64,000 nt of DNA from the NCBI RefSeq assembly GCF_022811685.1, contig NZ_CP094532.1:1823501-1887500 (forward strand), read 5' to 3'. Each line of letters begins with the position of its first letter. The first letter of the stretch is position 1. Below the pieces are notes generated by a model. That model worked only from the letters and a program-made list of their open reading frames with translations. It was not told where the DNA came from and ran no database searches. A program made the translations under genes and the position numbers. Below are positions 52,581 through 61,353 of the stretch, one piece after another. The DNA comes from Chryseobacterium suipulveris (GTDB lineage: Bacteria > Bacteroidota > Bacteroidia > Flavobacteriales > Weeksellaceae).

Positions 52581-52673
52581 TTTGAAGTTTGAAGTTTGAA
52601 GTTTCACAAAACTAAAAGTTTTAAAATTTAAAAGCAAACTGATCGGAGCGATCTTGAAACTTGAAACTCGAAA
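52581..52673. repeat. two heptanucleotide arrays in the pcm/oxidoreductase spacer
   Basis: TTTGAAG three times at 52581-52601 and the reverse-type CTTGAAA (twice) and CTCGAAA at 52653-52673. The two are near reverse complements, so they could pair with each other. Confidence 0.8.
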
Positions 52674-52690
52674 CAAAATTTTTATCTTTG
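52661..52690 (+). promoter_or_regulatory. promoter of the Gfo/Idh oxidoreductase gene
   Basis: TTG at 52661-52663, then 19 bases, then TATCTTTG at 52683-52690: a full match to the Bacteroidota consensus. The -33 TTG lies inside the second heptamer array, so gain or loss of a unit would move it. Confidence 0.75.
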
Positions 52691-52704
52691 AAAAAACATT
52701 TTTT

Positions 52705-53670
52705 ATGCTTAAAGCAGGTTTAGTTGGTGCAGGACATTTGGGAAAAATCCATTTGAGGTTGCTGAATCAGTCCGAAAAATATGATTTGGTGGGTTTCCAC
52801 GATGCGGACGCGGAAAACGGCAGAAAACTCGAAGCAGAATTCGGGTACAAATATTTCGAGAACTTTGATGAGTTGCTTTCGCAAATTGACGTCTTGGATA
52901 TTGTGACTCCAACCGTTTACCATTACGATTATGCGATGAAGGCGATCGAAAACCGCAAACATTTCTTCATCGAAAAACCAGTGACCCAAACTTTGAAACA
53001 GGCAGAAGAAATCCTCTACAAATGTCGTGAATACGGAATCAAAGCACAGGTTGGACACGTAGAAAGATACAATCCCGCATTTATCGGCTCCAAAGATTAC
53101 ATCAAAAATCCAATGTTTATCGAGATCCACCGTTTGGCGGAGTTTAATCCGCGCGGAACAGATGTTTCCGTGGTTTTGGATCTGATGATTCACGATCTGG
53201 ACATTTTGCTTTCCATCGTAAAATCAAAAGTGAAAAATATTCACGCATCAGGAGTTTGCGTGGTCTCGAAATCGCCCGACATTGCGAATGCGAGAATCGA
53301 GTTTGAAAACGGATGTGTGGCGAATCTCACCACTTCCCGAATCTCGATGAAGGCGATGCGCAAATCGCGGTTCTTTCAGCAGGATGCGTATATTTCGGTA
53401 GATTTCCTGGAGAAAAAAGCGGAAGTGATCCGCATGAAACCAGCCCCAGAAAACCCGTCAGATTTCGATATGATTATCGAAAATGCGGAGGGAGAGAAAA
53501 ACCAAATTCTTTTCGAATACCCCGACATTCAGCCGAACAACGCCATTTTGGACGAGCTCGAAAGTTTGGCAGATGCAATCACTGAAAATAAGAATGTGGA
53601 AGTTTCGTTGGAAGATGGAACCGAAGCTTTGAAAGTGGCGCTGGAAATTATGAAGCTGATTTCTGCGTAA
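52705..53670 (+). CDS. Gfo/Idh/MocA family oxidoreductase
   Basis: A 321-residue NAD(P)-dependent oxidoreductase. The Rossmann loop is GLVGAGHLG (5-13), the EKP signature is FIEKPV near 102, and the H-D pair of the active site is in MIHDLDILL. The substrate is probably a sugar or sugar derivative; the GHVERYNPAFIG stretch is seen in UDP-N-acetylglucosamine-like 3-dehydrogenases, but that is only a guess. The ATG at 52705 lies 15 bases after the promoter's TATCTTTG box, so the leader is very short; the longer frame from 52654 includes the repeat and promoter and is not used. Confidence 0.9.
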   Translation: MLKAGLVGAGHLGKIHLRLLNQSEKYDLVGFHDADAENGRKLEAEFGYKYFENFDELLSQIDVLDIVTPTVYHYDYAMKAIENRKHFFIEKPVTQTLKQAEEILYKCREYGIKAQVGHVERYNPAFIGSKDYIKNPMFIEIHRLAEFNPRGTDVSVVLDLMIHDLDILLSIVKSKVKNIHASGVCVVSKSPDIANARIEFENGCVANLTTSRISMKAMRKSRFFQQDAYISVDFLEKKAEVIRMKPAPENPSDFDMIIENAEGEKNQILFEYPDIQPNNAILDELESLADAITENKNVEVSLEDGTEALKVALEIMKLISA

Positions 53671-53980
53671 GCTAATCCTTTAACTATTTATGAAGAAATG
53701 GGTCTAAAAGCTGGGCATTATATTCTTGTGCAGTAGGAAGGAATTTTTAGTTTTAGATTTTGGTCGACTCAAAATTCATTGTTTTGCCTTGCTAAACGAA
53801 GTGCCTTAGTTTGTCTTAAAAATATGAGTTTTGTAATTAATTTTTCTTTGCAACGCATTGCGTGAAATATTCTCGCAAAGCCAAACAAAGTATTTTTAAA
53901 TATCATGCAATCTTTTAAGCTAGACCAAGGCGCTTACCCTTATTTTATGATAAACAAAGATCTAACATATTACTATAAAA
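53671..53980. other. spacer holding repeat copy D
   Basis: No gene. The spacer before the M23 peptidase is mostly the degenerate repeat copy D; the rest is AT-rich with no clear signal. Confidence 0.55.
53770..53960 (+). repeat. dispersed intergenic repeat, copy D (degenerate)
   Basis: It shares with copies A-C the TTGCTAAACGAAGTGCC block, the TTAAAAATATG spacer, the right half of the hairpin (TCTCGCAAAGCC), a CAAACAAAG motif and AAGGCGCT. The ATTCGCC/CCATTTGAT block and the micro-ORF are gone. It is the most decayed copy. Confidence 0.7.
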
Positions 53981-54799
53981 ATGTCGAAATATTTTTCATT
54001 GCTTCTTTCCCTTTCAACCATTTTTCTTTTCGCCCAAAAGAAATGGAACGTCAGTTTCTATAATGAAAAGTCGGGAAACGAGATTTCAATTTTTGCCGAC
54101 AATAACGAGGAAATGCCGATGTCGTCGAAATTTACCTTCAAACTCGACAATCTGAATTCCACCGTCGGAAATGAGGTGACCGTCGTAATCCCCGAAAAAG
54201 CCAAAAAATTCCTGATTGCGAAACTCTCGCCAAAAAACCCCAACCGATCGAACCAGTTCTCTTACACGAATATGACGAACTTCGGCGACGTAACACTGAA
54301 CGATTTCGATAAAGATTATGTGTATTCTTTACCTTTTGAAAGAGGAAAAACGCAGTTGGTTTATCAAGGTTACAATGGAAAATTTTCACACCAAAATATC
54401 AGTGCGCTCGACTTTAACTTGAAAATCGGCGAGAAAATTTTCGCCGCGCGTGAAGGAAAAGTGGTTGAAGTTGTGGATACTTTCAATTCAAACTGCGCCA
54501 ATATTTCCTGCGCCAAATACAACAACAAAATCGTCATCATGCATTCCGACGGGAGTTTCGCTGATTATGCCCATTTAAAACTTAAAGGTGCAGAAGTAAA
54601 AGTCGGCGACGTGATCGAAAAAAACCAGTTCATCGGTTACAGCGGAAACACGGGATTTTCAAACGGGCCGCATCTTCATTTCTCGGTTTTCCTCAACAGA
54701 ATCGACGGAAAAAGAGACTATATCCCGACGAAATTTAAAACTTCCACGAGTGAAGGCGAACTTTTGCAGGAAGGTAAAACGTACACCAAAAACTATTAA
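53981..54799 (+). CDS. exported M23 family metallopeptidase
   Basis: A 272-residue peptidoglycan hydrolase type protein with a signal peptide (1-18, IFLFAQ). The LytM/M23 zinc set can be seen in the C-terminal domain: H in FSHQNISALDFNL region, D in the same motif, and H-x-H in GPHLHFSVFLN (about 227-237). The middle (about 35-130) is a beta-rich domain. It is followed one base after the stop by the beta-lactamase gene, so the two are one unit. It would cut peptidoglycan crosslinks or act as a regulator of such enzymes. Confidence 0.88.
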   Translation: MSKYFSLLLSLSTIFLFAQKKWNVSFYNEKSGNEISIFADNNEEMPMSSKFTFKLDNLNSTVGNEVTVVIPEKAKKFLIAKLSPKNPNRSNQFSYTNMTNFGDVTLNDFDKDYVYSLPFERGKTQLVYQGYNGKFSHQNISALDFNLKIGEKIFAAREGKVVEVVDTFNSNCANISCAKYNNKIVIMHSDGSFADYAHLKLKGAEVKVGDVIEKNQFIGYSGNTGFSNGPHLHFSVFLNRIDGKRDYIPTKFKTSTSEGELLQEGKTYTKNY

Positions 54800-54800
54800 C

Positions 54801-55679
54801 ATGAAAAAACTTGCGGCGTTGCTGGTCTTGCTCTCCATTTTTGGATTTGGGCAGAAGCAATCTTTAAAGAAAGAAATCTCAAATTTGACAAAAGGCAAAA
54901 ATGCCACCGTTGCAGTTGCCGTGAAAGGAATCGATTTCCCGTTTGAATTCAATAATGAAAATGCGGAAAAAAAACTTCCGATGTTGAGTGTGTACAAATT
55001 CCATATCGCTGCAACCGTGCTGAAATTTGTAGATGACGGAAAGTTTACTTTAGACCAAAAAATACTCGTCAAAAAATCTGACCTGCTCGAAAAAACGTGG
55101 AGTCCGATGAGGGAAAAATTTCCGGAGGGAAATGTAGAATTAACGCTTACTGATGTCATTAAATATACCGTCGCACAAAGCGACAACAACGGTTGCGACA
55201 TTCTTCTTCGGCTTCTCGGCGGAGAAAAAAAAGTGCAGGATTTTATGGATTCGAAGAATGTGAAAAATTTCCAGATTCTTTATAATGAAGAGATGATGCA
55301 TAAAGGCGCAGAATACGTTTATCCAAATCACTCGACCGCAAAATCGATGACCAACCTCCTGAAAGACTTCTACTTAGGAAAAATCCTATCTAAAAAATCG
55401 ACCGATTTCTTGATGGAAACGATGAGTGGGACTATGACGGGAACGAACAAGATTAAGGAACAACTACCGAAAAATTCAGTTGCACACAAAACGGGTTCAT
55501 CTGGAACCGATGACCAAGGATTCACGATTGCGGAGAACGATGCAGGAATTGTGACTCTGCCGAATGGAAAACATTACGCCATCACCGTTTTCGTGAGCGA
55601 TTCCCGTGAAAAACCCGAAACCAATACCAAACTGATTTCCAACATTTCCAAAGCGGTTTACGATTTCCTTAAAAAGTAG
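54801..55679 (+). CDS. class A beta-lactamase
   Basis: A 292-residue exported serine hydrolase. Signal peptide 1-17 (FGFGQ). The class A motifs are complete: S63-V-Y-K66 (SxxK), S127-D-N129 (SDN), the omega-loop glutamate near E163 (N-E-E-M-M-H), and K230-T-G (KTG). The omega-loop form NEEMMHK, the YPN stretch and the KTGSSGTDDQG ending put it with the Bacteroidota group of CIA, VEB, PER and CME enzymes. It is probably a chromosomal, resident gene: base composition is like its neighbours, no mobile element is near, and the start follows the M23 stop by one base. Spectrum cannot be told from sequence alone. Confidence 0.93.
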   Translation: MKKLAALLVLLSIFGFGQKQSLKKEISNLTKGKNATVAVAVKGIDFPFEFNNENAEKKLPMLSVYKFHIAATVLKFVDDGKFTLDQKILVKKSDLLEKTWSPMREKFPEGNVELTLTDVIKYTVAQSDNNGCDILLRLLGGEKKVQDFMDSKNVKNFQILYNEEMMHKGAEYVYPNHSTAKSMTNLLKDFYLGKILSKKSTDFLMETMSGTMTGTNKIKEQLPKNSVAHKTGSSGTDDQGFTIAENDAGIVTLPNGKHYAITVFVSDSREKPETNTKLISNISKAVYDFLKK

Positions 55680-55718
55680 TACTTTTAGGGCTTAAACTTT
55701 AAACTTCAAACAAGATTT

Positions 55719-56609
55719 ATGAAGAACATCGTCGTAATCGGAGCTGGAACTATGGGAAACGGAATTGCCCACACTTTTGCACAAACTGGTTTTAAGGTAA
55801 ATTTGGTCGATATTTCGCAGGAAGCACTCGACAGAGGACTGAAAACCATCACCACCAACCTCGACAGAATCATCACAAAAGGCAACCTTACCGAAGAACA
55901 GAAAGCGGAAACGCTTGGCAACATCACGACTTTCACAGAGCTGAAAGATGCTGCAGGAAACGCCGATCTGATCGTGGAAGCCGCGACCGAAAACCTCGAT
56001 TTGAAGTTGAAGATTTTCAAGCAGATGGACGAGTTTGCTCCCGAAAACTGTATTCTCGCGACCAATACTTCCTCCATTTCCATTACCAAAATCGCTTCGG
56101 TGACGAAACGTGCGGATAAAGTAATCGGAATGCACTTTATGAACCCCGTTCCGATTATGAAACTGGTGGAAATTATTAAAGGGTACTCCACTTCCAAAGA
56201 AACTTTCGACGCGGTTTACGAGATGTCGAAAAATTTAGGGAAAGTTCCCGTAGAAGTCAACGACTACCCTGGTTTTGTGGCGAACAGAATTCTGATGCCG
56301 ATGATTAATGAAGCCATCGAAACTTTGTACAACGGCGTTGCAGGAGTTGAAGAAATCGACACGGTGATGAAACTCGGAATGGCGCATCCGATGGGACCGC
56401 TTCAGTTAGCCGACTTCATCGGACTTGATGTTTGTCTCGCAATCCTGAACGTGATGTACGACGGTTTCAAAAATCCAAAATACGCACCTAATCCACTGTT
56501 GGTCAACATGGTAACTGCAGGAAAATTAGGTGTAAAATCGGGTGAAGGTTTCTACGACTACTCCGAATCGAAAAAAGCCGAGAAGGTTTCGAAAATGTTT
56601 CTGAAATAA
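55719..56609 (+). CDS. 3-hydroxyacyl-CoA dehydrogenase (3-hydroxybutyryl-CoA type)
   Basis: A 296-residue NAD-dependent enzyme that oxidises (S)-3-hydroxyacyl-CoA in fatty acid breakdown or butanoate metabolism. The Rossmann loop is GAGTMGNGIAH (8-18). The catalytic histidine is in GMHFMNPVPIMKLVE (H138 region), and N-terminal/C-terminal domains meet at DYPGFVANRILMPMINEA. Length is normal for the monofunctional enzyme. It follows the beta-lactamase gene by 39 bases. Confidence 0.93.
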   Translation: MKNIVVIGAGTMGNGIAHTFAQTGFKVNLVDISQEALDRGLKTITTNLDRIITKGNLTEEQKAETLGNITTFTELKDAAGNADLIVEAATENLDLKLKIFKQMDEFAPENCILATNTSSISITKIASVTKRADKVIGMHFMNPVPIMKLVEIIKGYSTSKETFDAVYEMSKNLGKVPVEVNDYPGFVANRILMPMINEAIETLYNGVAGVEEIDTVMKLGMAHPMGPLQLADFIGLDVCLAILNVMYDGFKNPKYAPNPLLVNMVTAGKLGVKSGEGFYDYSESKKAEKVSKMFLK

Positions 56610-56631
56610 TTTCTGAAAATTTTCCAGATTA

Positions 56632-57954
56632 ATGAGAAGATGTCTCTTTGAACGAAGGATTCAGACTGTTCTGATGATTACCACTTTGGTGATGATTATC
56701 CTGCGTTTTCTACTGAACGAAAAAGGCCGTACAAATCCTGATTCCATAAGGTTTATGCGGACTTCGGATGCATTTCCTGTGATTGATAACACCGTGACAC
56801 CTCTTGGTTATCCGTTAAGCTTGAAACTGTTCTCAATCATCGGGATTGGTGAATTTTGGGGAAGCAAATTTTTGGGTATCGTCGCTTTTCTTTTCATCGT
56901 TTATTTTGCGTGGAAAAAGAAATTTTATGTAAAGGAAACCATATTGGTGTGCGGACTTTTCAGCTTCGTTTCCATTTTTTCTTACACGATGAGCGAAGTG
57001 TTGATCCTGCCTTTCGTTTTCGTTTTTCTATTTGTTGCCCGCCAAATCATCATCGACGAACTTAAAGGCGCAAAAGCATTTTTGCTGCTGAGTTTGATGC
57101 TGGTAATTTTATACAACATCCGGTATTCTTCACTATTTTTTATCGGAGCGGTTTTTCTTTATGGGGTCATTAATTTTTGTAAACATTTTGGGAAAACCTT
57201 TGTATTTTCGAGTTTAGTTGGATTTGGGTTTGTTGTGCTTTACAAATTGTTGTTCATTGACTATTTTGACGAGAAGTATGTTCAGAATTTCCTAAATATT
57301 GGTCTCCATCCTACTTCGAAACTGCTCGTCGAACTTTTTCAGGGATTGGCGACCACTTTCAACCCTTTCATCCACATTGCAAATCCCGGTGGAGGAATCA
57401 TCAATTATGCGATTTACGGAATCGGTTTTCTGAATATACTGCTAATGATTTTCTTGTTTGTTAAAGGTAAACTTTCAGAATCAGAGAAATTCCTGATTTT
57501 TGCAGGGATCATCGGCATCATCTGCTCCTACTTCATCCAGTATTTTTATTCGGTTAACGCGATTGATTATCGACTTTTGGCTCCATTCTCGTTCCCAATC
57601 TGGATGGTTTATTTCAAAAAACTTTACGGTATTTTTGGAAAACTCACGTATTCTGTAACGGTTTTGAGTTTGATGACGGGATTTGTTTTCACGTGGCTTT
57701 CCAAAGGAAATTATCTGGAAAACCGCCGCACCATTACTAAATTCCTGGTCGAAGAAAATTTGGAGAAAGGGCCGATTAAATTCTATCTGATCGATGAACA
57801 GCAGCTGAATGCAGTCCAGATTGCCGAACTTATTTCTACCGTAAATCCCAATGTTTCGATCACTTTTAAACCACAGGACACGATCAAGAAAAATGTGCTT
57901 ACTCCACATAAAGTTTTGAGAAAAATAAAAATTGACACCAATAAGTTTCAATAA
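56632..57954 (+). CDS. polytopic membrane protein, GT-C glycosyltransferase-like
   Basis: A 440-residue protein with about ten hydrophobic helices. A short N-terminal charged stretch and an acidic-polar loop after helix 1 (NPDSIRFMRTSDAF, about 34-47) resemble the first loop of GT-C-type enzymes, where D or E residues are catalytic. The C-terminus (about 355-440) is soluble. I do not recognise a named family. It follows the dehydrogenase by 22 bases and may be co-transcribed. Confidence 0.6.
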   Translation: MRRCLFERRIQTVLMITTLVMIILRFLLNEKGRTNPDSIRFMRTSDAFPVIDNTVTPLGYPLSLKLFSIIGIGEFWGSKFLGIVAFLFIVYFAWKKKFYVKETILVCGLFSFVSIFSYTMSEVLILPFVFVFLFVARQIIIDELKGAKAFLLLSLMLVILYNIRYSSLFFIGAVFLYGVINFCKHFGKTFVFSSLVGFGFVVLYKLLFIDYFDEKYVQNFLNIGLHPTSKLLVELFQGLATTFNPFIHIANPGGGIINYAIYGIGFLNILLMIFLFVKGKLSESEKFLIFAGIIGIICSYFIQYFYSVNAIDYRLLAPFSFPIWMVYFKKLYGIFGKLTYSVTVLSLMTGFVFTWLSKGNYLENRRTITKFLVEENLEKGPIKFYLIDEQQLNAVQIAELISTVNPNVSITFKPQDTIKKNVLTPHKVLRKIKIDTNKFQ

Positions 57955-57960
57955 AATTTT

Positions 57961-57968
57961 TATCTTTG
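57961..57968 (+). promoter_or_regulatory. TATCTTTG promoter -7 box
   Basis: A TATCTTTG box six bases after the stop of the membrane protein gene and 23 bases upstream of the next ATG. No TTG lies at the usual distance; the nearest upstream one is 26 bases away. Confidence 0.5.
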
Positions 57969-57991
57969 AGAAAGTTTTAAACATAAAAAAA

Positions 57992-58234
57992 ATGAAATTA
58001 CCAAAGTTTTTATTAGCCGATAATTCCGAAATGCCGGAAGATCTATTTGTAGTTCACACCGAGTACCCGCGTTTCATCCTGAATGTGGAGGAAGAGGAAG
58101 TTGAGTGGCTGGATGATCTGGAAGGCGACGACGAGGAAACAATGGCAGATGAAGCCACGAAAGTTGTGGAAGCCGCATTTAAATGGTGCGACGAGGAACT
58201 CGCAAAATACGACGAAGAAGAAGACGACGAATAA
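57992..58234 (+). CDS. small acidic protein, 80 residues
   Basis: A very acidic cytoplasmic protein (at least 25 D or E, with a DEEEDDE end). N-terminal KLPKFLLADNSEMPEDLFVVHTEYPRFIL (residues 3-31; key residues F6, D10, P15, H23 and P26) suggests a folded strand-rich part. I have seen such short acidic proteins in many Bacteroidota but no function is known. ATG at 57992 is used; an upstream frame from TTG is not needed. Confidence 0.75.
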   Translation: MKLPKFLLADNSEMPEDLFVVHTEYPRFILNVEEEEVEWLDDLEGDDEETMADEATKVVEAAFKWCDEELAKYDEEEDDE

Positions 58235-58241
58235 ATAAGAA

Positions 58242-58267
58242 AGGAACTCCTAAAAGAGTTCCTTTTT
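58242..58267. terminator. bidirectional terminator between converging genes
   Basis: An 8-bp stem AGGAACTC/GAGTTCCT with a 6-nt loop; TTTTC follows on the plus strand and TTCTTATT on the minus strand. It lies between the acidic protein gene (+) and the META domain gene (-). Confidence 0.85.
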
Positions 58268-58270
58268 CTT

Positions 58271-58684
58271 TTACTGCTTGTTGAATTTAAGGAGTAAGAG
58301 ATTGTTTTTGTAGAGTTCCAGAACATTTCCCGAAACCACATATTTGTTGACTTCGTGAAGCATTTGCAGGAAATTGGTTTCCACACTCATATTGTCACAT
58401 GCTTTTTTGGTCGAAGCAATATTTGACGCAACGAAATTTCCTGCAGTCGCATCGAGGGACAGTTCCCCGAAATAGTTGTTGCAGCCCGCATTTCCGTTTA
58501 CTTTACCGTTTTCGATGACCAAAGTTGGTGTCGCTCCCTTCACGTCATCGGCTAATCTCCATTGCGTATTGGCAATATTCGCCTGCGCTTTTCCAACTTT
58601 TGAACCGGGTAAAGCAGTACAGGAAATCATGGCAACAGCAGCAAAAACGGAAAGGGAAATATTTTTAATCGTGGATTTTTTCAT
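58271..58684 (-). CDS. META domain lipoprotein (HslJ-like)
   Basis: A 137-residue exported protein. The N-terminus has a lipobox-like AVAMISC22, so it may be a lipoprotein. The META domain follows: NTQWRLADDVKG, GNAGCNNYFGELSLDA, ASTKKACDNMSVETNFLQML and LYKNNLLLLKF. HslJ-type proteins are linked with heat or novobiocin stress in Escherichia coli; here the role is unknown. A CAAATTTA (TAAATTTG) box lies about 25 bases upstream. Confidence 0.88.
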   Translation of the reverse strand: MKKSTIKNISLSVFAAVAMISCTALPGSKVGKAQANIANTQWRLADDVKGATPTLVIENGKVNGNAGCNNYFGELSLDATAGNFVASNIASTKKACDNMSVETNFLQMLHEVNKYVVSGNVLELYKNNLLLLKFNKQ

Positions 58685-58769
58685 TTCTAAAATTTTACGA
58701 AACCAAATTTAAGTAATAATATTTATTTTACGGAAGTTTTGGAAGTTAATGTTTGACGGAAACAGAAAA

Positions 58770-58788
58770 GCGTCCCGAAAAGGAACGC
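58770..58788 (-). terminator. terminator of pheT
   Basis: A stem GCGTCCC/GGAACGC with one mismatch and a 5-nt loop, about 27 bases after the pheT stop. T-rich sequence follows on both strands; given the neighbouring gene directions I assign it to pheT. Confidence 0.6.
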
Positions 58789-58814
58789 AATTTTTTGTAT
58801 TTACTTTTTTAAAA

Positions 58815-61211
58815 TTACCTCAGCTCCGCCGAGAATTCTTTTTTGAAAGTATTTATTAATGAATTCATTACCTCTGTAATATCTTTTTCTTCCAAAGTTT
58901 TTTCTTCGTTCAAAAGTTCGAAACTCATCGCGTAGGATTTTTTTCCTTCCGGAAGGTTCTTGCCTTCGTAAACGTCGAAAAGGTTGATGTTTCCTAAGAA
59001 TTTTGAAGGATTCTTTCTCGCTGCTTTGTACAGGTCGTTGTAAGAAACATTTCTGTCGATGAGCAACGCCAAATCTCTTCTGATCTTGTTGAACTTCGGT
59101 ATGTCGACAAACTTTAGGTTCTCTGTTGAGCGAAGTTTCTGACAGTTTTCAAGCTCGATCTCCGCATAGAAACAATCCTGGTCGATGTCGGCATCTTTCA
59201 GCAATTCCTTGGAAACTTTGCCCAATCTTGCAACCGTTTTTCCGTTGGATAAAAGTTCCAAGCTATCAGAAAACCTCGAATCTTCCAAAGCTTTTTCTTC
59301 GATGTTAAGATTTAATTGATCAAGAAGAATTTTCACATACGATTTCAGGAAATAGAAATCTGTCGCAGATTTCGGCTGCAACCAGTTTTCGGCAGAGTTT
59401 CTTCCTGAAACCATGATCGCGAGCTGCTTTCTTTCCTGATATTTACCAGCGATTTTATGGTAGATTTTTCCCAGTTCAAAAAACTTGATATCAGGATTTT
59501 TCCTTTTGATATTATAATCGGCGTTCTCTAAAAGTCCTTCCAACAAGGACTTTCTCATAAAAGCCAAATCGCTGCTTAACGGGTTCAGTAACTTCACCGC
59601 ATTGGTTTCATCTTTTACGGAAGTCAGGGAATTGTTCATCACCTCGTTGAAACCGTTGCTCTGCAAAGCTCGCGCCCATGAATTTTCCAGCGCATCCTGA
59701 TCGTCGAAACTCAGTTTTACCGGCGTGAAAGAAATTTTCTGTGGCGAATCGATTTTGTTGTATCCATAGATTCTGAGGATTTCTTCGATCACGTCGATCT
59801 CTCTCGTCACATCTGCTCTGTAAGGAGGAATCGAGATTTCAAGACCGTTTGGAATTTCGTTGAGAACTTCAATTTCCAGAGCTTTCAGAATTTCCTTGAT
59901 TTTTTCCTTATGGATTTTTGTCCCCAAAATCTGCTCGACTTTGGTAAACCTCAGAATTACATAATGGTTTTCAATTTTCTTCGGATAATGCTCCAGAAGC
60001 TGCCCTGAAAGTTTTCCACCTGCAATTTCCTCGATCATCGCAATTGCGCGGGTAATCGCTGTTCTGGTCAGATTGGGATCTACTCCCCTCTCAAAACGGA
60101 ACGAAGCATCGGTATTCAACCCGTGGAATTTCGCACCCTTTCTTACTGCAACCGGATTGAAATAGGCACTTTCAAGGAAAATGGTCTTCGTGTTTTCTGA
60201 AACTCCCGAATGCTCACCACCGAAAACTCCCGCAATACATATCGGATTGTTTTCGCCGTCTTTAATCATAATTTCGGTTCCGTTCAGCTTTCTTTCAACA
60301 CCGTCTAAAGTGATGAATTTCGTGCCCTCTTTTACGGTACCGACTTTTACTTTTTTGCCGGCGATTTTTCCACCGTCAAAAGCGTGGAGCGGTTGACCAA
60401 ATCCGTGCAGAATATAATTGGTAATGTCAACAATATTGTTGATCGGACTCAAACCGATTGCCTTCAAACGGTTCTTGAGCCAATCCGGAGAATCGGTAAC
60501 TTTCACATTTTCGATCACCGCACCGATATATCTCGGACACAGTTCCGAATCTTCCACCTCCAACTGGAAATCGGTTGTTCCTTCAATATTTAAGGTCTTC
60601 GAAACTGCCTTCTCAAACTCAGAATTCATTTGATTGGTGCTGAGAAACGCGTGTAAATCTCTCGCGACGCCGTAATGCGACATTGCGTCGGTTCTGTTCG
60701 GAGTCAAACCGATTTCGTAAACCTCGTCATTGGTCAGTTCAAAATATTTCGAAAATGGATCGCCAATTTTATACGACTCATCCAAAACCATAATTCCGCA
60801 ATGATCGTTGCTTAAGCCGAGTTCGTCCTCCGCGCAAATCATTCCTTCGGAATACTCGCCACGGATTTTCGCTTTCTGCATCACGAGTTTATCGCTACCT
60901 TTGTAAATCGTTGTTCCCACCACTGCAACGGGAACGATTTGTCCTGCAGCGACATTTGGTGCGCCGCAAACAATATTCAGAATGGTTCCATTTCCAACGT
61001 CAACGGTGGTTTTCTTTAATTTATCGGCATTGGGATGCTGTTCGCAGGTTAATACTTTTCCCACGACGATTCCTTCCAGACTTCCTTTTACGGATTCATA
61101 TTTTTCGATGCCTTCAACTTCCAGACCGATGTCGGTGAGGTATTCGCCGATTTTTTCGGTTTTAAGGTCGGTTTTGATGTATTGCTTAAGCCAGTTGTTT
61201 GAGATTTTCAT
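58815..61211 (-). CDS. pheT: phenylalanyl-tRNA synthetase beta chain
   Basis: A 798-residue tRNA ligase subunit that binds tRNA-Phe and edits Tyr-tRNA-Phe. Order of parts: an N-terminal tRNA-binding (EMAP-like) domain (about 40-150), B1/B3-4 editing region, B5 domain (about 405-475), the catalytic-like core and a C-terminal anticodon-binding FDX-ACB domain (about 700-798, ending EFSAELR). Length is normal. pheS is not in the window. Confidence 0.97.
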   Translation of the reverse strand: MKISNNWLKQYIKTDLKTEKIGEYLTDIGLEVEGIEKYESVKGSLEGIVVGKVLTCEQHPNADKLKKTTVDVGNGTILNIVCGAPNVAAGQIVPVAVVGTTIYKGSDKLVMQKAKIRGEYSEGMICAEDELGLSNDHCGIMVLDESYKIGDPFSKYFELTNDEVYEIGLTPNRTDAMSHYGVARDLHAFLSTNQMNSEFEKAVSKTLNIEGTTDFQLEVEDSELCPRYIGAVIENVKVTDSPDWLKNRLKAIGLSPINNIVDITNYILHGFGQPLHAFDGGKIAGKKVKVGTVKEGTKFITLDGVERKLNGTEIMIKDGENNPICIAGVFGGEHSGVSENTKTIFLESAYFNPVAVRKGAKFHGLNTDASFRFERGVDPNLTRTAITRAIAMIEEIAGGKLSGQLLEHYPKKIENHYVILRFTKVEQILGTKIHKEKIKEILKALEIEVLNEIPNGLEISIPPYRADVTREIDVIEEILRIYGYNKIDSPQKISFTPVKLSFDDQDALENSWARALQSNGFNEVMNNSLTSVKDETNAVKLLNPLSSDLAFMRKSLLEGLLENADYNIKRKNPDIKFFELGKIYHKIAGKYQERKQLAIMVSGRNSAENWLQPKSATDFYFLKSYVKILLDQLNLNIEEKALEDSRFSDSLELLSNGKTVARLGKVSKELLKDADIDQDCFYAEIELENCQKLRSTENLKFVDIPKFNKIRRDLALLIDRNVSYNDLYKAARKNPSKFLGNINLFDVYEGKNLPEGKKSYAMSFELLNEEKTLEEKDITEVMNSLINTFKKEFSAELR

Positions 61212-61353
61212 TTTTCGAAAGATTTCAGATTCCAGTTATCGGAAACGGTTGCAAATATCGTGATTTTTGGGGGAAGATTAAAATGAAAAATGGGTGGAGT
61301 TTTTTGTCCGTTAATTTTTAAAAACCTTCAAAGAAAAAACCACACTGCGATTT

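Noticed and set aside
54801..55679. The beta-lactamase as part of a mobile resistance cassette
   Set aside because: No integrase, attC site, insertion sequence or composition change is near, and it is coupled to the M23 gene.
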